DNA from: Pseudomonas sp. DTU12.3
GTDB taxonomy: Bacteria > Pseudomonadota > Gammaproteobacteria > Pseudomonadales > Pseudomonadaceae
Assembly: GCF_004124275.1 (NCBI RefSeq)
Contig: NZ_CP027218.1
Location: forward strand, 1,119,501-1,183,500
Reading direction: 5' to 3'
Length of the DNA: 64,000 nt
The stretch's first letter is position 1. Each line of letters opens with the position of its first letter. Below the pieces are notes generated by a model that made no database searches, was not told where the DNA came from, and saw only the letters and a program-made list of their open reading frames with translations. A program made the position numbers and the translations under genes. Below are positions 1 through 9,879 of the stretch, piece by piece.

Positions 1-167
1 AGGCCAGCGTTGAGCTGGGTGATGTCGCTCATCCAGTTGCTGCGGTCGATCAGGCCACCTAGGCTGGTCCAGCCCGTCAGGGCCAGCACGCAGGTCAGGG
101 CCAGTACCAGGCCGAAGCCCAGGCCCAGTTTCATGTTCACGCTGATGTTGCCGAACCAGCTATTCAT
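1..167 (-). CDS. Methyl-accepting chemotaxis protein, N-terminal part only
   Basis: The reverse strand encodes a protein beginning MNSWFGNISVNMKLGLGFGL, followed by a hydrophobic stretch (about residues 13-32). This is the usual first membrane helix of Pseudomonas chemoreceptors; the coding sequence runs off the left edge after about 55 residues, so ligand-binding and signalling domains are not seen. The start at 167 is supported by a GGAGG ribosome-binding site about 8 nt upstream. Chemoreceptors sit in the inner membrane and control CheA. The ligand cannot be told from this fragment. Confidence 0.8.
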   Translation of the reverse strand, partial: MNSWFGNISVNMKLGLGFGLVLALTCVLALTGWTSLGGLIDRSNWMSDITQLNAG

Positions 168-420
168 CACAAATCCTCCAGAAACGTAGGGTTTCTTGTC
201 GTCAGTTAGGCTGGAAGATTGTTGTTTTTTTGAGCCAGCAAGGGTGTTAGCAGGTCTGTATCGGCCGCAAAACCGAGAGCTGAAAGGATTTTGTCGGACA
301 GAATTTGTAACAATGGATCCCAAGACTTTTTTCACATGGGTTTCACTGGCTGCCGACGCCCGCCTCTGTACCTTCGCCGCATCGAATGACAAGTGATGCA
401 GGCTGGCGAGGCGGCTTTTT

Positions 421-1092
421 GTGGAATTGAGACTGAGTCTGTTCGGCGTCAAACGCTCGATCGATCTGAGCGGTCTGGCGCGTTTTCGCAACACCTGGGT
501 GGTGTTGGCGGCATCGGCATTGGTGATACCGCTGACGTTGTGGCTGCTCGCCCCGGCGGCGGTCCCCGACCTGGCCCATGGCAATGTGGCTGGCGCGCAG
601 GCGTTGGCAACGGGCTGGGGAAAAGGCGAGATGATCGTGCTGGTGCGCCATGTCGAGCGTTGCGATCACTCCAAAGCCGCGTGCCTGAGTGGCAATGACG
701 GCATCACCGACCGCTCGCGCAGTGTGGCGGTCGCGGTCGGCGCGCAATTCGAGCAACTGGGGCTGAACAATGCCGACATCTATAACAGCCCGATGGTGCG
801 CACCGTGCAGACCGCCGGGTATATGTTCAACCGTGCGGCGACCGGCGAAGACTGGTTGATCAGTTGCAAGGGGCGCATGTTGCAGGAGGCGCTTGCGCAC
901 AAGATCCCGGGTCGCAACCTGATTCTGGTGACCCACAGCGAATGCATGGCGCAAATCGAGAAAGACCTGAAGGTGCCCGCTTCCGATCCCGGCTACGGCT
1001 CTTCGCTGTTTGTTTCCGCTGCCAGTCCGGCGGCGCCGAAAATGCTCGGCTTCATTGAAGCCTCCGACTGGCACACGGTGACCACCGAATGA
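421..1092 (+). CDS. Histidine phosphatase superfamily protein, membrane-anchored (Ais/PmrG-like context)
   Basis: This 223-residue protein has one N-terminal membrane helix (about residues 25-43) and then a histidine phosphatase domain: LVRHVERCD carries the RHxxR catalytic motif (phospho-accepting His about 77) and VTHSE near residue 164 carries the second catalytic His. The helix suggests a periplasmic domain. The GTG start at 421 has a GAGG about 9 nt upstream. The stop overlaps the next start by 4 bp, so it is translationally coupled to the PAP2 phosphatase. An ArnT-like glycosyltransferase faces the pair. In enterics an Ais/PmrG phosphatase lies beside the arn lipid A genes, so a role in envelope phosphate metabolism is a reasonable inference, not shown here. 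Confidence 0.8.
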   Translation: MELRLSLFGVKRSIDLSGLARFRNTWVVLAASALVIPLTLWLLAPAAVPDLAHGNVAGAQALATGWGKGEMIVLVRHVERCDHSKAACLSGNDGITDRSRSVAVAVGAQFEQLGLNNADIYNSPMVRTVQTAGYMFNRAATGEDWLISCKGRMLQEALAHKIPGRNLILVTHSECMAQIEKDLKVPASDPGYGSSLFVSAASPAAPKMLGFIEASDWHTVTTE

Positions 1093-1919
1093 ACACTCGT
1101 TTTTACGCTTACAACTTCGGCATCCCGCTGGCCTGCGCGGCGTTGGTCTTCCTGATGTTCGACATGACCAAAATCGACATCGCCTTCAGCAATCTGTTGT
1201 TCGATCCGCTGACCCAGACGTTCCCGCTCGACAAAATCCACTTCTTCGAAAAGCTCACGCACAAATGGGCGCGGATCATTCCGAACTGGACGGCGGAAAT
1301 CGCCCTGATCGGCGCGATGCTTTCGGTGGTCTGGCCGTTGGTCAATCCGCAGAAGCGCCCACGACTCGGGGCTTTTCTCGAGCGAAGCAAAGTTGCTCCG
1401 CTGCTGCGATTTGCCGCCGATCACCGTAGGGATTTTTTCTTCGTCGTCGTGGCGTTTGCCGTTTGCACCGGCGTGATCCATTTCCTCAAGGCGCACACCA
1501 GCGTTTACTGCCCGATCGAGACCACACTTTACGGCGGGAAAATGGCTCACGTGGAGTGGTACAACAATTTCCAGCTGTTCCATGAAGCAGGAGAGGGGCG
1601 CTGCTGGCCGGGCGGGCATGCGTCGGGCGGCTTTACCATGCTGGCGTTGTACTTCGTTGCGCGCCGTTACCAGTGGCGCTTTTCCAATGCGATTCTGTGG
1701 GGCTCGCTGCTGCTCGGCTTTGTCTATGGCACGACGCGGGTCCTGCAAGGTTGGCACTACATGTCCCACACGTTCTGGGCCGGAATCTTCGTCTGGCTGG
1801 CCTGTTTGCTGACGGCACTGGCGTTTTATGGACGGGCGCGGCTGGAGCTGCCGGTGTTGCAGAAGCATCAACGGCCAGAGCCCGCCCGCACCTTGGCAAC
1901 TCCCTTGAGCAACGAATAA
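1089..1919 (+). CDS. PAP2-family membrane phosphatase
   Basis: This 276-residue integral membrane protein has several hydrophobic segments and the PAP2 motifs in order: a degenerate first motif around KAHTSVYCP, CWPGGHASGGF (PSGH-type motif 2) and TRVLQGWHYMSHTFWAG (motif 3 with Arg and catalytic His). The family removes phosphate from lipid phosphates such as undecaprenyl diphosphate, phosphatidylglycerol phosphate or lipid A, at the outer face of the inner membrane. It overlaps the upstream histidine phosphatase by 4 bp and is followed by an inverted REP doublet. With the ArnT-like neighbour, lipid A or undecaprenyl carrier recycling is the likeliest theme; the exact substrate is unknown. 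Confidence 0.88.
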   Translation: MNTRFYAYNFGIPLACAALVFLMFDMTKIDIAFSNLLFDPLTQTFPLDKIHFFEKLTHKWARIIPNWTAEIALIGAMLSVVWPLVNPQKRPRLGAFLERSKVAPLLRFAADHRRDFFFVVVAFAVCTGVIHFLKAHTSVYCPIETTLYGGKMAHVEWYNNFQLFHEAGEGRCWPGGHASGGFTMLALYFVARRYQWRFSNAILWGSLLLGFVYGTTRVLQGWHYMSHTFWAGIFVWLACLLTALAFYGRARLELPVLQKHQRPEPARTLATPLSNE

Positions 1920-1939
1920 CCCTGTGGCGAGGGGGATAT

Positions 1940-2044
1940 GTGGCGAGGGGATTTATCCCCGTTGGACTGCGCAGCAGTCCCCTTCTTTCTTGAATCAAAA
2001 GAGGGGGCGCTGCGCACCCCAACGGGGATAAATCCCCTCGCCAC
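1940..2044. repeat. Inverted REP doublet (REPIN-like)
   Basis: A 26-bp sequence at 1940-1965 containing GGCGAGGGGATTTATCCCC recurs as a perfect reverse complement at 2019-2044. A further partial copy of its start lies at 1924-1935. This is the arrangement of Pseudomonas fluorescens REP doublets. It lies between two convergent genes and may also help terminate both transcripts. Confidence 0.9.
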
Positions 2045-2065
2045 AAAGGTTGTATTCAGTCTGCT

Positions 2066-3544
2066 TCAGTTGCTGACAAAGTAGTACGCCTGGCGCCCGA
2101 CCATCATGGTCTTCAACACTTTCAGCGGTGCCGCCGGCTCGGTGTCCGCCGAGATCACCGCCACATTGGTGGCTGCCGCAGCGAGAAACTCGCGCAATTG
2201 CGCCTCGGTATCCAATCCCTTCAACACACTCTGCGTATAGAACACACTCGCACCGCCCACCCGTTCATTGGCTTGAAACAACGCAACCTGATGACCGTCC
2301 GCTTGCAACGCTTGAATGTGTTGGGTCAGCGGCAGGAACGACAGGTGTTTATCAGCGTTCGGCAACGTCCACTGTGCGGCAACGAGGTAGCTGCCGATCA
2401 CTACGGTAAGCACAGCAGCGGCCAATGCCTGACGATGCCTCGCGATTCGGCTGACAAAACCATGGGCGGATTCGTACGCTTTCAGCTTGTCGAACAACAC
2501 CCCCGCAAACTCGGCCGCAATCACCGCTGCCGCCGGGGTCATCGACATCAGGTACACCGTGCGTTTACTCGACGCCAACGTCAGCATCACGAATTGCGCA
2601 ACGATCCACAGGCTGAAAAACAGCAGGTATCGGTTGGCCTTCAGTTGTTTGCGAAAATGCCACAGCCCCAGATAAACCAGAATGTTCCACGGCAGAAAGG
2701 CTTCCGGCAGCTTGGCCAGGTAGTAGTAGAACGGCTCATAGTGACCGGCCTCGACGAACGATCCGCTGAAGCGGCCGACGCTGTTGGTCAGCAGCACTTC
2801 CTTCACCGCTTGCGCGCCGCCATGTTGATAGAGCACTGCGAGCCAGATCATCAGCGGAATCAGCCCGACCAGAGTCAGTAATCCTGGCCACAGCCAGTCA
2901 GCGACTTTCAGGCGCTTGTCGAGCAGATTGTCGGCCAGCAAGTAAGCAAAAATCACCACCCCCGGCATCGCCAGCCCCAGCACACCCTTACTCAACGTGG
3001 CGATGGCAATCCCGCCGACAAACAGCAAGGAGTTACCCACGCTCGATGCGCGTTGCGCCTGAAAAAATGCCAGCAACGCCGCTGTTACGCCGAGCGCCAG
3101 CAGCGCATCCTCGCCGACCCCGCGCACGTTGCTCCAATAACTGGCCATGGTCGCCAGCAAAATCCCGGCCGTCCAGGCGATCATTTTTGGCCGTTCGAAA
3201 CGGCGCAACATGCCGTAGAGCAACATCACGCTGAGTAAGCCGGCCACCGCCGACGCCAACCGCACCGCCCACGGCGACACACCGAAAAGCCGCATGGCGC
3301 CGGCATCGAGCCACAAACTCAGCGGTGGTTTTTCCAGAAACGGTTCGCCGAACAACCGAGGTGTCACCCAGTCGTTGTCGAGGTGCATCTCCATGGCGAT
3401 GCCGGCGACGCGAGCCTCGGTGGAGCCTTGCAATTGATGGTTGCCGAGGGCGAAGAAAAACAGCAAAGCGGCAAGCAGAAACAATGAAGTGGCGGCACGC
3501 GACATGGCATTCAGGCAACCGGAAGGGGCGGGAGGCCTGAGCAT
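2066..3544 (-). CDS. ArnT-like family 39 glycosyltransferase
   Basis: A 492-residue polytopic membrane protein. After an N-terminal helix it has the loop GSTEARVAGIAMEM with the acidic residue typical of GT-C/PMT enzymes, then GEPFLEKPPLSLWL, a signature close to ArnT (4-amino-4-deoxy-L-arabinose transferase). About ten more helices and a soluble periplasmic C-terminal part follow. Such enzymes move a sugar from an undecaprenyl carrier to a periplasmic acceptor such as lipid A. No arnBCAD genes are nearby, so the donor sugar is uncertain. An internal start at 3505 (MSRAATSL) is an alternative because neither start has a strong ribosome-binding site. Confidence 0.85.
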   Translation of the reverse strand: MLRPPAPSGCLNAMSRAATSLFLLAALLFFFALGNHQLQGSTEARVAGIAMEMHLDNDWVTPRLFGEPFLEKPPLSLWLDAGAMRLFGVSPWAVRLASAVAGLLSVMLLYGMLRRFERPKMIAWTAGILLATMASYWSNVRGVGEDALLALGVTAALLAFFQAQRASSVGNSLLFVGGIAIATLSKGVLGLAMPGVVIFAYLLADNLLDKRLKVADWLWPGLLTLVGLIPLMIWLAVLYQHGGAQAVKEVLLTNSVGRFSGSFVEAGHYEPFYYYLAKLPEAFLPWNILVYLGLWHFRKQLKANRYLLFFSLWIVAQFVMLTLASSKRTVYLMSMTPAAAVIAAEFAGVLFDKLKAYESAHGFVSRIARHRQALAAAVLTVVIGSYLVAAQWTLPNADKHLSFLPLTQHIQALQADGHQVALFQANERVGGASVFYTQSVLKGLDTEAQLREFLAAAATNVAVISADTEPAAPLKVLKTMMVGRQAYYFVSN

Positions 3545-3574
3545 ACTTCGCCAATGCTTAACAAATTGTGAAAC

Positions 3575-4162
3575 TCACGCCAGTCGTCGTGACCAACGCT
3601 GGTCCGGCGCCTCGAATGCCGGGTTGATCAACGCGGTCAGCACGTGATCCTGCCAGCGCCCGGCAATGTTCAGATACGCCTTGGCGTAACCCTCACGCTC
3701 GAAGCCGAGCTTTTCCAAGAGCCGTGCGCTGCGTTCATTGCCGGGAATGTAGTTGGCCATGATCCGGTGCAGGTTCTGCGTGTCGAACATGTAGGCGATA
3801 CCGGCCTCCAGCGCTTCACGCATCAGGCCCTGACCTTGATGTGCCTCATTGATGTGATAACCCAGATAACACGCCTGAAACGCCCCGCGAATGACTCCGC
3901 TGAAATTGCACGCGCCGATCATCTGCTGACCGTCCTGTGTCAACAACGCGAAATGCATCGCCAGCCCGGCTTCAAAGGCGCTGGCCTGAATTTCGAGTCG
4001 TCGGCGAATCTGCTCGGTGGAAAAGTACTCGGTGGTGCGAATCGGTGACCAGGGCGCGAGGTGGCGCAGGTTACGTTGGTAGAACTCACTTTCGAGGCCG
4101 GCCTGATCCGGCGCGAGTATCGCCAGCGTCAGGCGTTGGCAGGGCAGGGACAGCAGCGGCAT
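3575..4162 (-). CDS. rimJ: GNAT N-acetyltransferase, RimJ-like
   Basis: A 195-residue single-domain GNAT protein. The acetyl-CoA-binding region HQGQGLMREAL (Q/RxxGxG/A motif) lies near residues 109-119, and NLHRIMANYIPGNERSARLLEKLGF is the characteristic C-terminal half of the RimJ/RimL branch. These enzymes acetylate protein N-termini, RimJ acting on ribosomal protein S5. The start at 4162 (MPLLSLPCQRLTL) is typical of the family. The fold is certain; the substrate is inferred from overall resemblance. Confidence 0.82.
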   Translation of the reverse strand: MPLLSLPCQRLTLAILAPDQAGLESEFYQRNLRHLAPWSPIRTTEYFSTEQIRRRLEIQASAFEAGLAMHFALLTQDGQQMIGACNFSGVIRGAFQACYLGYHINEAHQGQGLMREALEAGIAYMFDTQNLHRIMANYIPGNERSARLLEKLGFEREGYAKAYLNIAGRWQDHVLTALINPAFEAPDQRWSRRLA

Positions 4163-4242
4163 CGGGCGCTCCGGTGAGTGGTATCAGGGGACAGGAAAAC
4201 ACAAATGCCCTATAAATTCTGCCTGCTTGTTGCACATACCCC

Positions 4243-4321
4243 TGTAGGAGCTGCCGAAGGCTGCGATCCTTTGAGCCTGTTTTTTAACATCAAAAGATCG
4301 CAGCCTGCGGCAGCTCCTGCA
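4243..4321. repeat. Inverted REP doublet, TGTAGGAGCTGCCG type
   Basis: The arms 4243-4268 and 4296-4321 are near-perfect reverse complements of 26 bp around a 27-bp T/A-rich spacer. They contain the Pseudomonas REP core GGAGCTGCCGAAGGCTGCG. It sits in the intergenic stretch 4163-4646, which otherwise holds only the terminator at 4519-4547 and no credible gene. Confidence 0.9.
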
Positions 4322-4518
4322 TTGGCCGTTTTGAGGAGGAGCAAATGGAATTTGCGTTTACGGCCGGCGCCGAATCGCTGACGTTGAGGCGTGCGGATCC
4401 GGTGTTTTGCTGAATCGGCCGGGTTCAGGTTGATCCGAATTCATCCACAGGCCCGCCATTCACTACGCCACGGTGTGCAAGACACTTGGGTTTATCGCTT
4501 CGACGGCAAATGCCAGGC

Positions 4519-4547
4519 AAAAAAAAGCCCGCGGGAGAGCCGCGGGC
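4519..4547 (-). terminator. Rho-independent terminator of the DUF2252 gene
   Basis: Read on the minus strand, the stem GCCCGCGG/CCGCGGGC (4527-4534 with 4540-4547) is followed by an uninterrupted run of T. It lies about 100 nt beyond the stop of the DUF2252 gene. Confidence 0.85.
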
Positions 4548-4646
4548 GAACCGTAGTTTCTTGAATGAGCGAGCGGACTTTACAGGTTTGATTGTGAAGG
4601 GGCAGTGAAGAAAAATTCATTTCTCCGGCAACCTGTCTAGCCCGGT

Positions 4647-6053
4647 TCAGGGCAGATGATCGGCGGCGAAATCGGCTTCCGACCGAGCGCGTAAACGGCC
4701 CTTGCGACAGGCATCCTGGAAACGTTCGAAATCACGTTCGTTCTGCGCGGTGTACTGTTGCGCGTACTTCAATAACGCATCGGCCAATGCATCGCCCTTG
4801 CCGATGTAACCGCTGATCTGCGCCGCTAACCCGGACGCCTTGGCATGCGCGCGAGCCAGCGCGCGGCCGCAGACCCGACCGTAAGCGGCGAAGGTTTCGG
4901 CGTCGAAGGTTTCCAGTTCGGCGGAGATTTTCATGTCGCGCAACTGCCGCACATAGAAATGCCGACCGCTGGGGCCAGTGGTCCAGCCGAGAAACAGGTC
5001 GCTGGCGGCTTGCATCAAGCGCTGCCCCTCGACCACTCGCTGACCTTCATGGCGTACCCGCGATTTGGCTTTGACGTAATCGGCGAGCACCGAGCGCCGC
5101 GCCTCCTTGAATTGCAGGAACAGCGGAAACTCCTGATCGTCGGTCAGCAACGCCACCAGACAGCGGGTACCGACGCTGCCGACACCGACCACTTTGAAAG
5201 CCATGTCCTGCACGTGAAACCGTGACAGCAGCTCGCGCCGGTCGGGCTGCAGCGTGCCGCGATAATCACGCATGAAAGTGTCGTACAGCGGACGCCAGTC
5301 TGACAGCCGCAGCCAGTCATCCTCGGCATCGAGCAGCGTGGTGTTTTTATGCAGATGGAAAATTTCCGGCAGGTCATCACGAATAATCAGACGCCCATGC
5401 TTGTCGCGCTCGCTGATCTTCGGCAGCAATTCAGCGTGAGTACGCCGCTCGGCTTTCTCGATGGCGCGCTCGACATGCTCAAGGGTACTTTTGCGTGCCT
5501 GGGCAAGCAGATCGTTATAGCTGATCGACTCGTACCAGTTCTCCAGCGAACTTTGCTCGGCACACTCCAGCAAGGTCGCCTGATAAGCGCCGACCATGTC
5601 GCGACAGACCTCCTCCTCGACTGACTCGCCATGACGCAGATCACGCGCGGCCACCACAAAACTTGCGGCCAGGCGTTTCAAATCCCACTCCCAGGGCCCG
5701 GGATGTGCCTCGTCGAAATCATTGACGCTGAACAACAGATTGCGCTCCGGCGTGGCGAAACCACCGAAATTCATCAGGTGACAATCGCCACAGATCGGCA
5801 GATTCAGGCCCATGGTCGCCGTGCCCGCCAAGTCATGTGCCTGCAACAACGCGTTGCCACGAAAGAACGTGAAGGGCGACACCAGCATGCGCCCATAACG
5901 CAACTCGACCAGCGACTCGACGCGGCCCTGACTCGACGCTTTGATCAACGGAATCGGATCGCGATTCATCTTGCCGGTGACAGCCTGATCACTGCGCGAA
6001 CACTTCTTGCGCGCGTCCTTGCCTTGTTGCATGCGGTCTTTAAGGGCAGTCAT
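4647..6053 (-). CDS. DUF2252 family protein
   Basis: From the internal ATG at 6053 this is a 468-residue protein of the DUF2252 family. Hallmarks are RYGRMLVSPFTFFRG, the metal/kinase-like core GDCHLMNFGGF, and VNDFDEAHPGPWEWDLKRLAASF. These match the family's protein-kinase-like (aminoglycoside phosphotransferase-type) fold; the biochemical role is unsettled. An upstream in-frame start at 6128 would overlap the preceding gene by 23 bp and adds residues that do not resemble the family, so 6053 is preferred. A terminator follows at 4519-4547. Confidence 0.85.
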   Translation of the reverse strand: MTALKDRMQQGKDARKKCSRSDQAVTGKMNRDPIPLIKASSQGRVESLVELRYGRMLVSPFTFFRGNALLQAHDLAGTATMGLNLPICGDCHLMNFGGFATPERNLLFSVNDFDEAHPGPWEWDLKRLAASFVVAARDLRHGESVEEEVCRDMVGAYQATLLECAEQSSLENWYESISYNDLLAQARKSTLEHVERAIEKAERRTHAELLPKISERDKHGRLIIRDDLPEIFHLHKNTTLLDAEDDWLRLSDWRPLYDTFMRDYRGTLQPDRRELLSRFHVQDMAFKVVGVGSVGTRCLVALLTDDQEFPLFLQFKEARRSVLADYVKAKSRVRHEGQRVVEGQRLMQAASDLFLGWTTGPSGRHFYVRQLRDMKISAELETFDAETFAAYGRVCGRALARAHAKASGLAAQISGYIGKGDALADALLKYAQQYTAQNERDFERFQDACRKGRLRARSEADFAADHLP

Positions 6054-6105
6054 GGTGGCTCGATGTACGGAATGGGCGCTGTGAGTGTAGAAGCGCTTTT
6101 GCGGT

Positions 6106-6537
6106 TTATCCGCCAGTGCCCGCATCACCCTTGGCGAGCTTTATCGACAGCGTGTAATCCGCCACCGCGTTACGTCGCGCGGCGTTGCGCATGAGGTAGA
6201 CCTGAACCGTGTACTCACCGTCGGCAGGCAGCGCCCCCGTAAAGTGATTGCCCATCATCGAACCGTTGAACAGCGCGCTGTCCGCATCTTTGGCGCTGAT
6301 GTTGAAATACGCCGATGTGCTGGATGGCTTGAAATCGACGGTCAACATCTGCCCAGCCTTGGCGTTGAGCGTGTACTGCGCCGTTTGATCGCCCTTGATC
6401 GATTGCTTGATCTGGGTATGGTCGGTGCCCGCCTTGAACACGACTTGCTCGACTCGCGGCGCAGGCGCCTCGGCTGCGTGGACGGACAGGGAGAGCAGGG
6501 CAGCCATGACGGCGGCGATCCAGGTATTCATGTTCAA
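6106..6537 (-). CDS. Periplasmic PliG-like inhibitor of g-type lysozyme (putative)
   Basis: A 143-residue exported protein: signal peptide MNMNTWIAAVMAALLSLSVHA with likely cleavage after AEA. The mature part resembles PliG (E. coli YcgK) in the pattern VVFKAGTDHTQIKQSIKGD, then AKAGQMLTVDF, then ALPADGEYTVQVYLMRNAAR near the C-terminus. PliG proteins bind and block goose-type lysozyme in the periplasm. The match is by pattern only. A second ATG two codons in is possible. It is the last core gene before the accessory region. Confidence 0.72.
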   Translation of the reverse strand: MNMNTWIAAVMAALLSLSVHAAEAPAPRVEQVVFKAGTDHTQIKQSIKGDQTAQYTLNAKAGQMLTVDFKPSSTSAYFNISAKDADSALFNGSMMGNHFTGALPADGEYTVQVYLMRNAARRNAVADYTLSIKLAKGDAGTGG

Positions 6538-6702
6538 CCTCGTTGCGCTTTGGAGTTTGCAGCATAGAGGTCATCGAGAGCTCTCGCTTAAACGTGGTGC
6601 GGATTATGTTGCGGGATTTGAGTGTGGGGGTGAGGGGAGAGCGTTGTGGCGGGGAGGGGCAGCACGGCGAGGGTCAGTTCGGCTTGGTGAACGGGATCCA
6701 GA

Positions 6703-6737
6703 AACGACAAAGCCCGCACTTGGCGGGCTTTGTCGTT
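6703..6737. terminator. Strong inverted repeat, probably the displaced ssrA terminator
   Basis: A 15-bp perfect stem, AACGACAAAGCCCGC (6703-6717) with its complement (6723-6737), closes a 5-nt loop. On the minus strand it directly follows an ssrA-end-like sequence, so it may be the original terminator of ssrA, moved about 41.7 kb away by the integrated element. The same stem recurs at 18772-18804. Confidence 0.6.
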
Positions 6738-6768
6738 GAGAGTTGGTGGGCAGGGTAATTTGAACTGG
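6705..6768. repeat. Left island junction: 47-bp direct repeat plus ssrA-end-like att candidate
   Basis: Positions 6705-6751 are identical to 18772-18818, and the match continues with few differences to 6768. On the minus strand, 6768-6744 reads CCAGTTCAAATTACCC then TGCCCACCA, which resembles the T-loop and CCA end of ssrA (GTTCAAATCCCCCCGGCTCC then ACCA, 48452-48429). It is read here as the distal attachment site of the island. The rest of 6538-6926 has no credible gene. Confidence 0.55.
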
Positions 6769-6814
6769 CCAGTATGGGTGCCGTATTCAATGGCTCGAGC
6801 CCGAGATTGTTTTT

Positions 6815-6836
6815 CTTGGGATACATAGGGATACAC
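6815..6836. promoter_or_regulatory. Candidate integrase arm-type site
   Basis: The tandem motif TTGGGATACATAGGGATAC lies about 47 bp inside the left att candidate. It has the same layout as the TTGGAATACC..TGGAATACCC pairs at 18884-18907 and 48293-48316. Tandem short motifs at this distance from a core are typical of arm sites bound by tyrosine integrases. Confidence 0.45.
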
Positions 6837-6926
6837 GGCGCCATTGGTTGCCTCAGTAAATGTCAAAAGGAACGGCTAAATTGACGCTCAGAATGTCAAC
6901 GATGAGCGGAGCTGGGGAATTGATAT

Positions 6927-7727
6927 ATGGCTGATCCGGTGAGTACAAGTCCGCCCGAGTCGTGGCCCAACAACAAATTAATGCTGGAAGCAGTCTACGG
7001 GTGGATCGATAGGCTCGACAGCTACCCGGGCTGGAAGAGTGGAATCGTAAAAATTTGATAGGACGCTGTTTGATGATGAATGGCTGTCAGACGAAGAACG
7101 CGAAACCCTCGAAGACTTCAGTTTCTCTGCTGAAGTAGATGAGCAATACGACGTCGTCTATCAATACCTGGGTCTTCACCAGACCATCCATGCACTGCGT
7201 GACTGTGAGTATTACTTTCGCCGGTATCCTTTTCGCGGATTGCCTGTAAGCCATTCAGACCACATTACGAACGTATGCGAGATGTACTTCGGTCGATTCT
7301 ATGAGTTCAGGAGCGGCTCAAGAACTACCTCAAGGCTCTAGACGCTTCGCTTCCAAGCCATCAGCTGGAGGTAGGCAAGTACATAAAACTATTCGACAAG
7401 GAGTTCGATCAGGAAATACGAGCTAGACATTCTGTGCATCACCACCAGCGCTTCTCGGACCACACAATTGACCGCATTTTCTTAACTCATACCCTGTCCA
7501 AAGTCCCGACAGGTCTTGGTTGGAAGGCAGAGAGAGAAAGAGCCTACCGAAAGGTTACGAGCGAATGGGTGGCACGTGTACGTAGGCGTGCGGCAAAGAT
7601 CGAAGAATTTCTCGAGGCAACCTCGGCGTTTGCGATTGCACACTGCACTTTCTTTCTCTTCACAGTGATGGGGCACCCACTCTTGGGTTGGGAATCAGCC
7701 AGGGGCCTCCTGGAGAAAGGGCTTTGA
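6927..7727 (+). pseudogene. Unknown protein gene broken by two frameshifts
   Basis: An ATG at 6927 with GGGGAA about 8 nt upstream opens a frame that stops at 7058. Shifting frame at the A-run 7049-7053 continues as FDRTLFDDEWLSDEERETL to about 7308. Returning to the first frame there continues as QERLKNYLKALDASLPSHQL to a stop at 7727. Together they would encode about 265 residues, charged and helical, with ARHSVHHHQRFSDHTIDR in the last third and a hydrophobic segment near the end. I do not recognise the family. Two opposite indels in an otherwise smooth protein suggest recent decay or sequencing error. A terminator follows at 7825. Confidence 0.6.
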
Positions 7728-7824
7728 TACAGGGGTCGGAAACCCGCAGGACTGCGTTAGTGGAAGGTTTTCAAAGTTACTGAAATTTCAGCCATTGAAA
7801 TCGAAAGAATTTTGCTGAAAATAC

Positions 7825-7859
7825 GCCATCGTTACCGCATCGGTAACGATGGCCTTTTT
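7825..7859 (+). terminator. Rho-independent terminator
   Basis: A perfect 12-bp stem, GCCATCGTTACC (7825-7836) with GGTAACGATGGC (7842-7853), is followed by CTTTTTG. It lies about 100 nt after the broken gene at 6927-7727. Confidence 0.88.
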
Positions 7860-8503
7860 GTTGATGATTATGGACACCTTGGGTCGTCAACCGAGTCAAC
7901 CTGTCAACCAATGTGAAAAAATCAGCCACTACCAAGATCGCGCGGGTTTTGTGCCCCGTGTCTTTCAGATTTGCTCAGGGGCCCGGCGACTTTCCGAGAC
8001 ACTGTGCATTTGCACCGGTGAACGGTGAGTTAACCCGGTTCACCTGTTCACTAAGCTGGGCACCTGTCCGCTAACAAAGTCCGGCGGGTTTCCGGCCCCG
8101 TGTATGTCCCTTCTTCTCGGGGGCCGGAGCCCGACGGAGTCTCCGCTGGAGGGTGTCATTGCTGATGGGGGTGGGGCAAACATATATAGGAAAACCGCGT
8201 GTAACTGGTGTTACAGGTGTAACGTAGCAGCTCAAGTTATTGATTCTATTGGGTAAACTACGCGTTACACTGATTGATTTCTCCTACGGTATGAGGTGTA
8301 GCATTAGCGAGCGGTGTAACGTTTTCATACCCTCTACGGGACAAGGCAGGAGCGCTGCTTGAAGCACAGTACGGCGCACTAGGACTGTAAATACTACTAG
8401 CAGCCATCCACGAGCGACTTTTGCGACCACACCTATTTAGGCAATGTGATGACGTGAGCCAGAAGAGGTTTTGTCAAGGCGCTAAAGATGTCTTGGATAT
8501 GTG
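7860..8503. other. Gene-free stretch left of the IS element
   Basis: No credible coding frame is seen. The stretch holds a GC-rich hairpin (CCGGCCCCG at 8092-8100 with its complement at 8118-8127) and a cluster of GTGTAAC motifs listed separately. It ends at the left inverted repeat of the IS3-family element. Confidence 0.5.
8199..8320. repeat. Cluster of GTGTAAC motifs (iteron-like)
   Basis: GTGTAAC occurs at 8199, 8217 and 8314 on the plus strand and at 8264-8270 on the minus strand, with a close variant GTGTTAC at 8208. Such clusters can be replication-origin iterons or regulator sites. A decayed replication gene (DUF927) lies in the same island, but no link is shown. Confidence 0.4.
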
Positions 8504-9746
<1,243 letters not shown>

Positions 9747-9845
9747 AGCTAGGAACGGACAGTAGAGTGTGCAGCCCGTTGAGAATGAGCTCACCACATC
9801 TTCAAGGCGGATTGAACAGTCCTTCGGATCCCCCGAAAAGTAGGC

Positions 9846-9873
9846 TTGACAAAACCTTGTGCCCTAATAAGAT
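9846..9873 (+). promoter_or_regulatory. Predicted sigma-70 promoter of the retron RNA
   Basis: TTGACA at 9846-9851 and TAAGAT at 9868-9873 are separated by 16 bp. The expected start of transcription, near 9880, coincides with the first arm of the retron RNA. Confidence 0.6.
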
Positions 9874-9879
9874 GGCGTC

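Noticed and set aside
343-1871. Long minus-strand frames opposite the phosphatase genes
   Set aside because: They overlap two recognisable coupled genes on the plus strand and have biased His/Arg/Gln-rich sequence.
6744-6768. Possible tRNA gene because of GTTCAAAT and CCA end
   Set aside because: No T-stem partner, anticodon arm or acceptor strand can be found; it fits a partial copy of the ssrA end.
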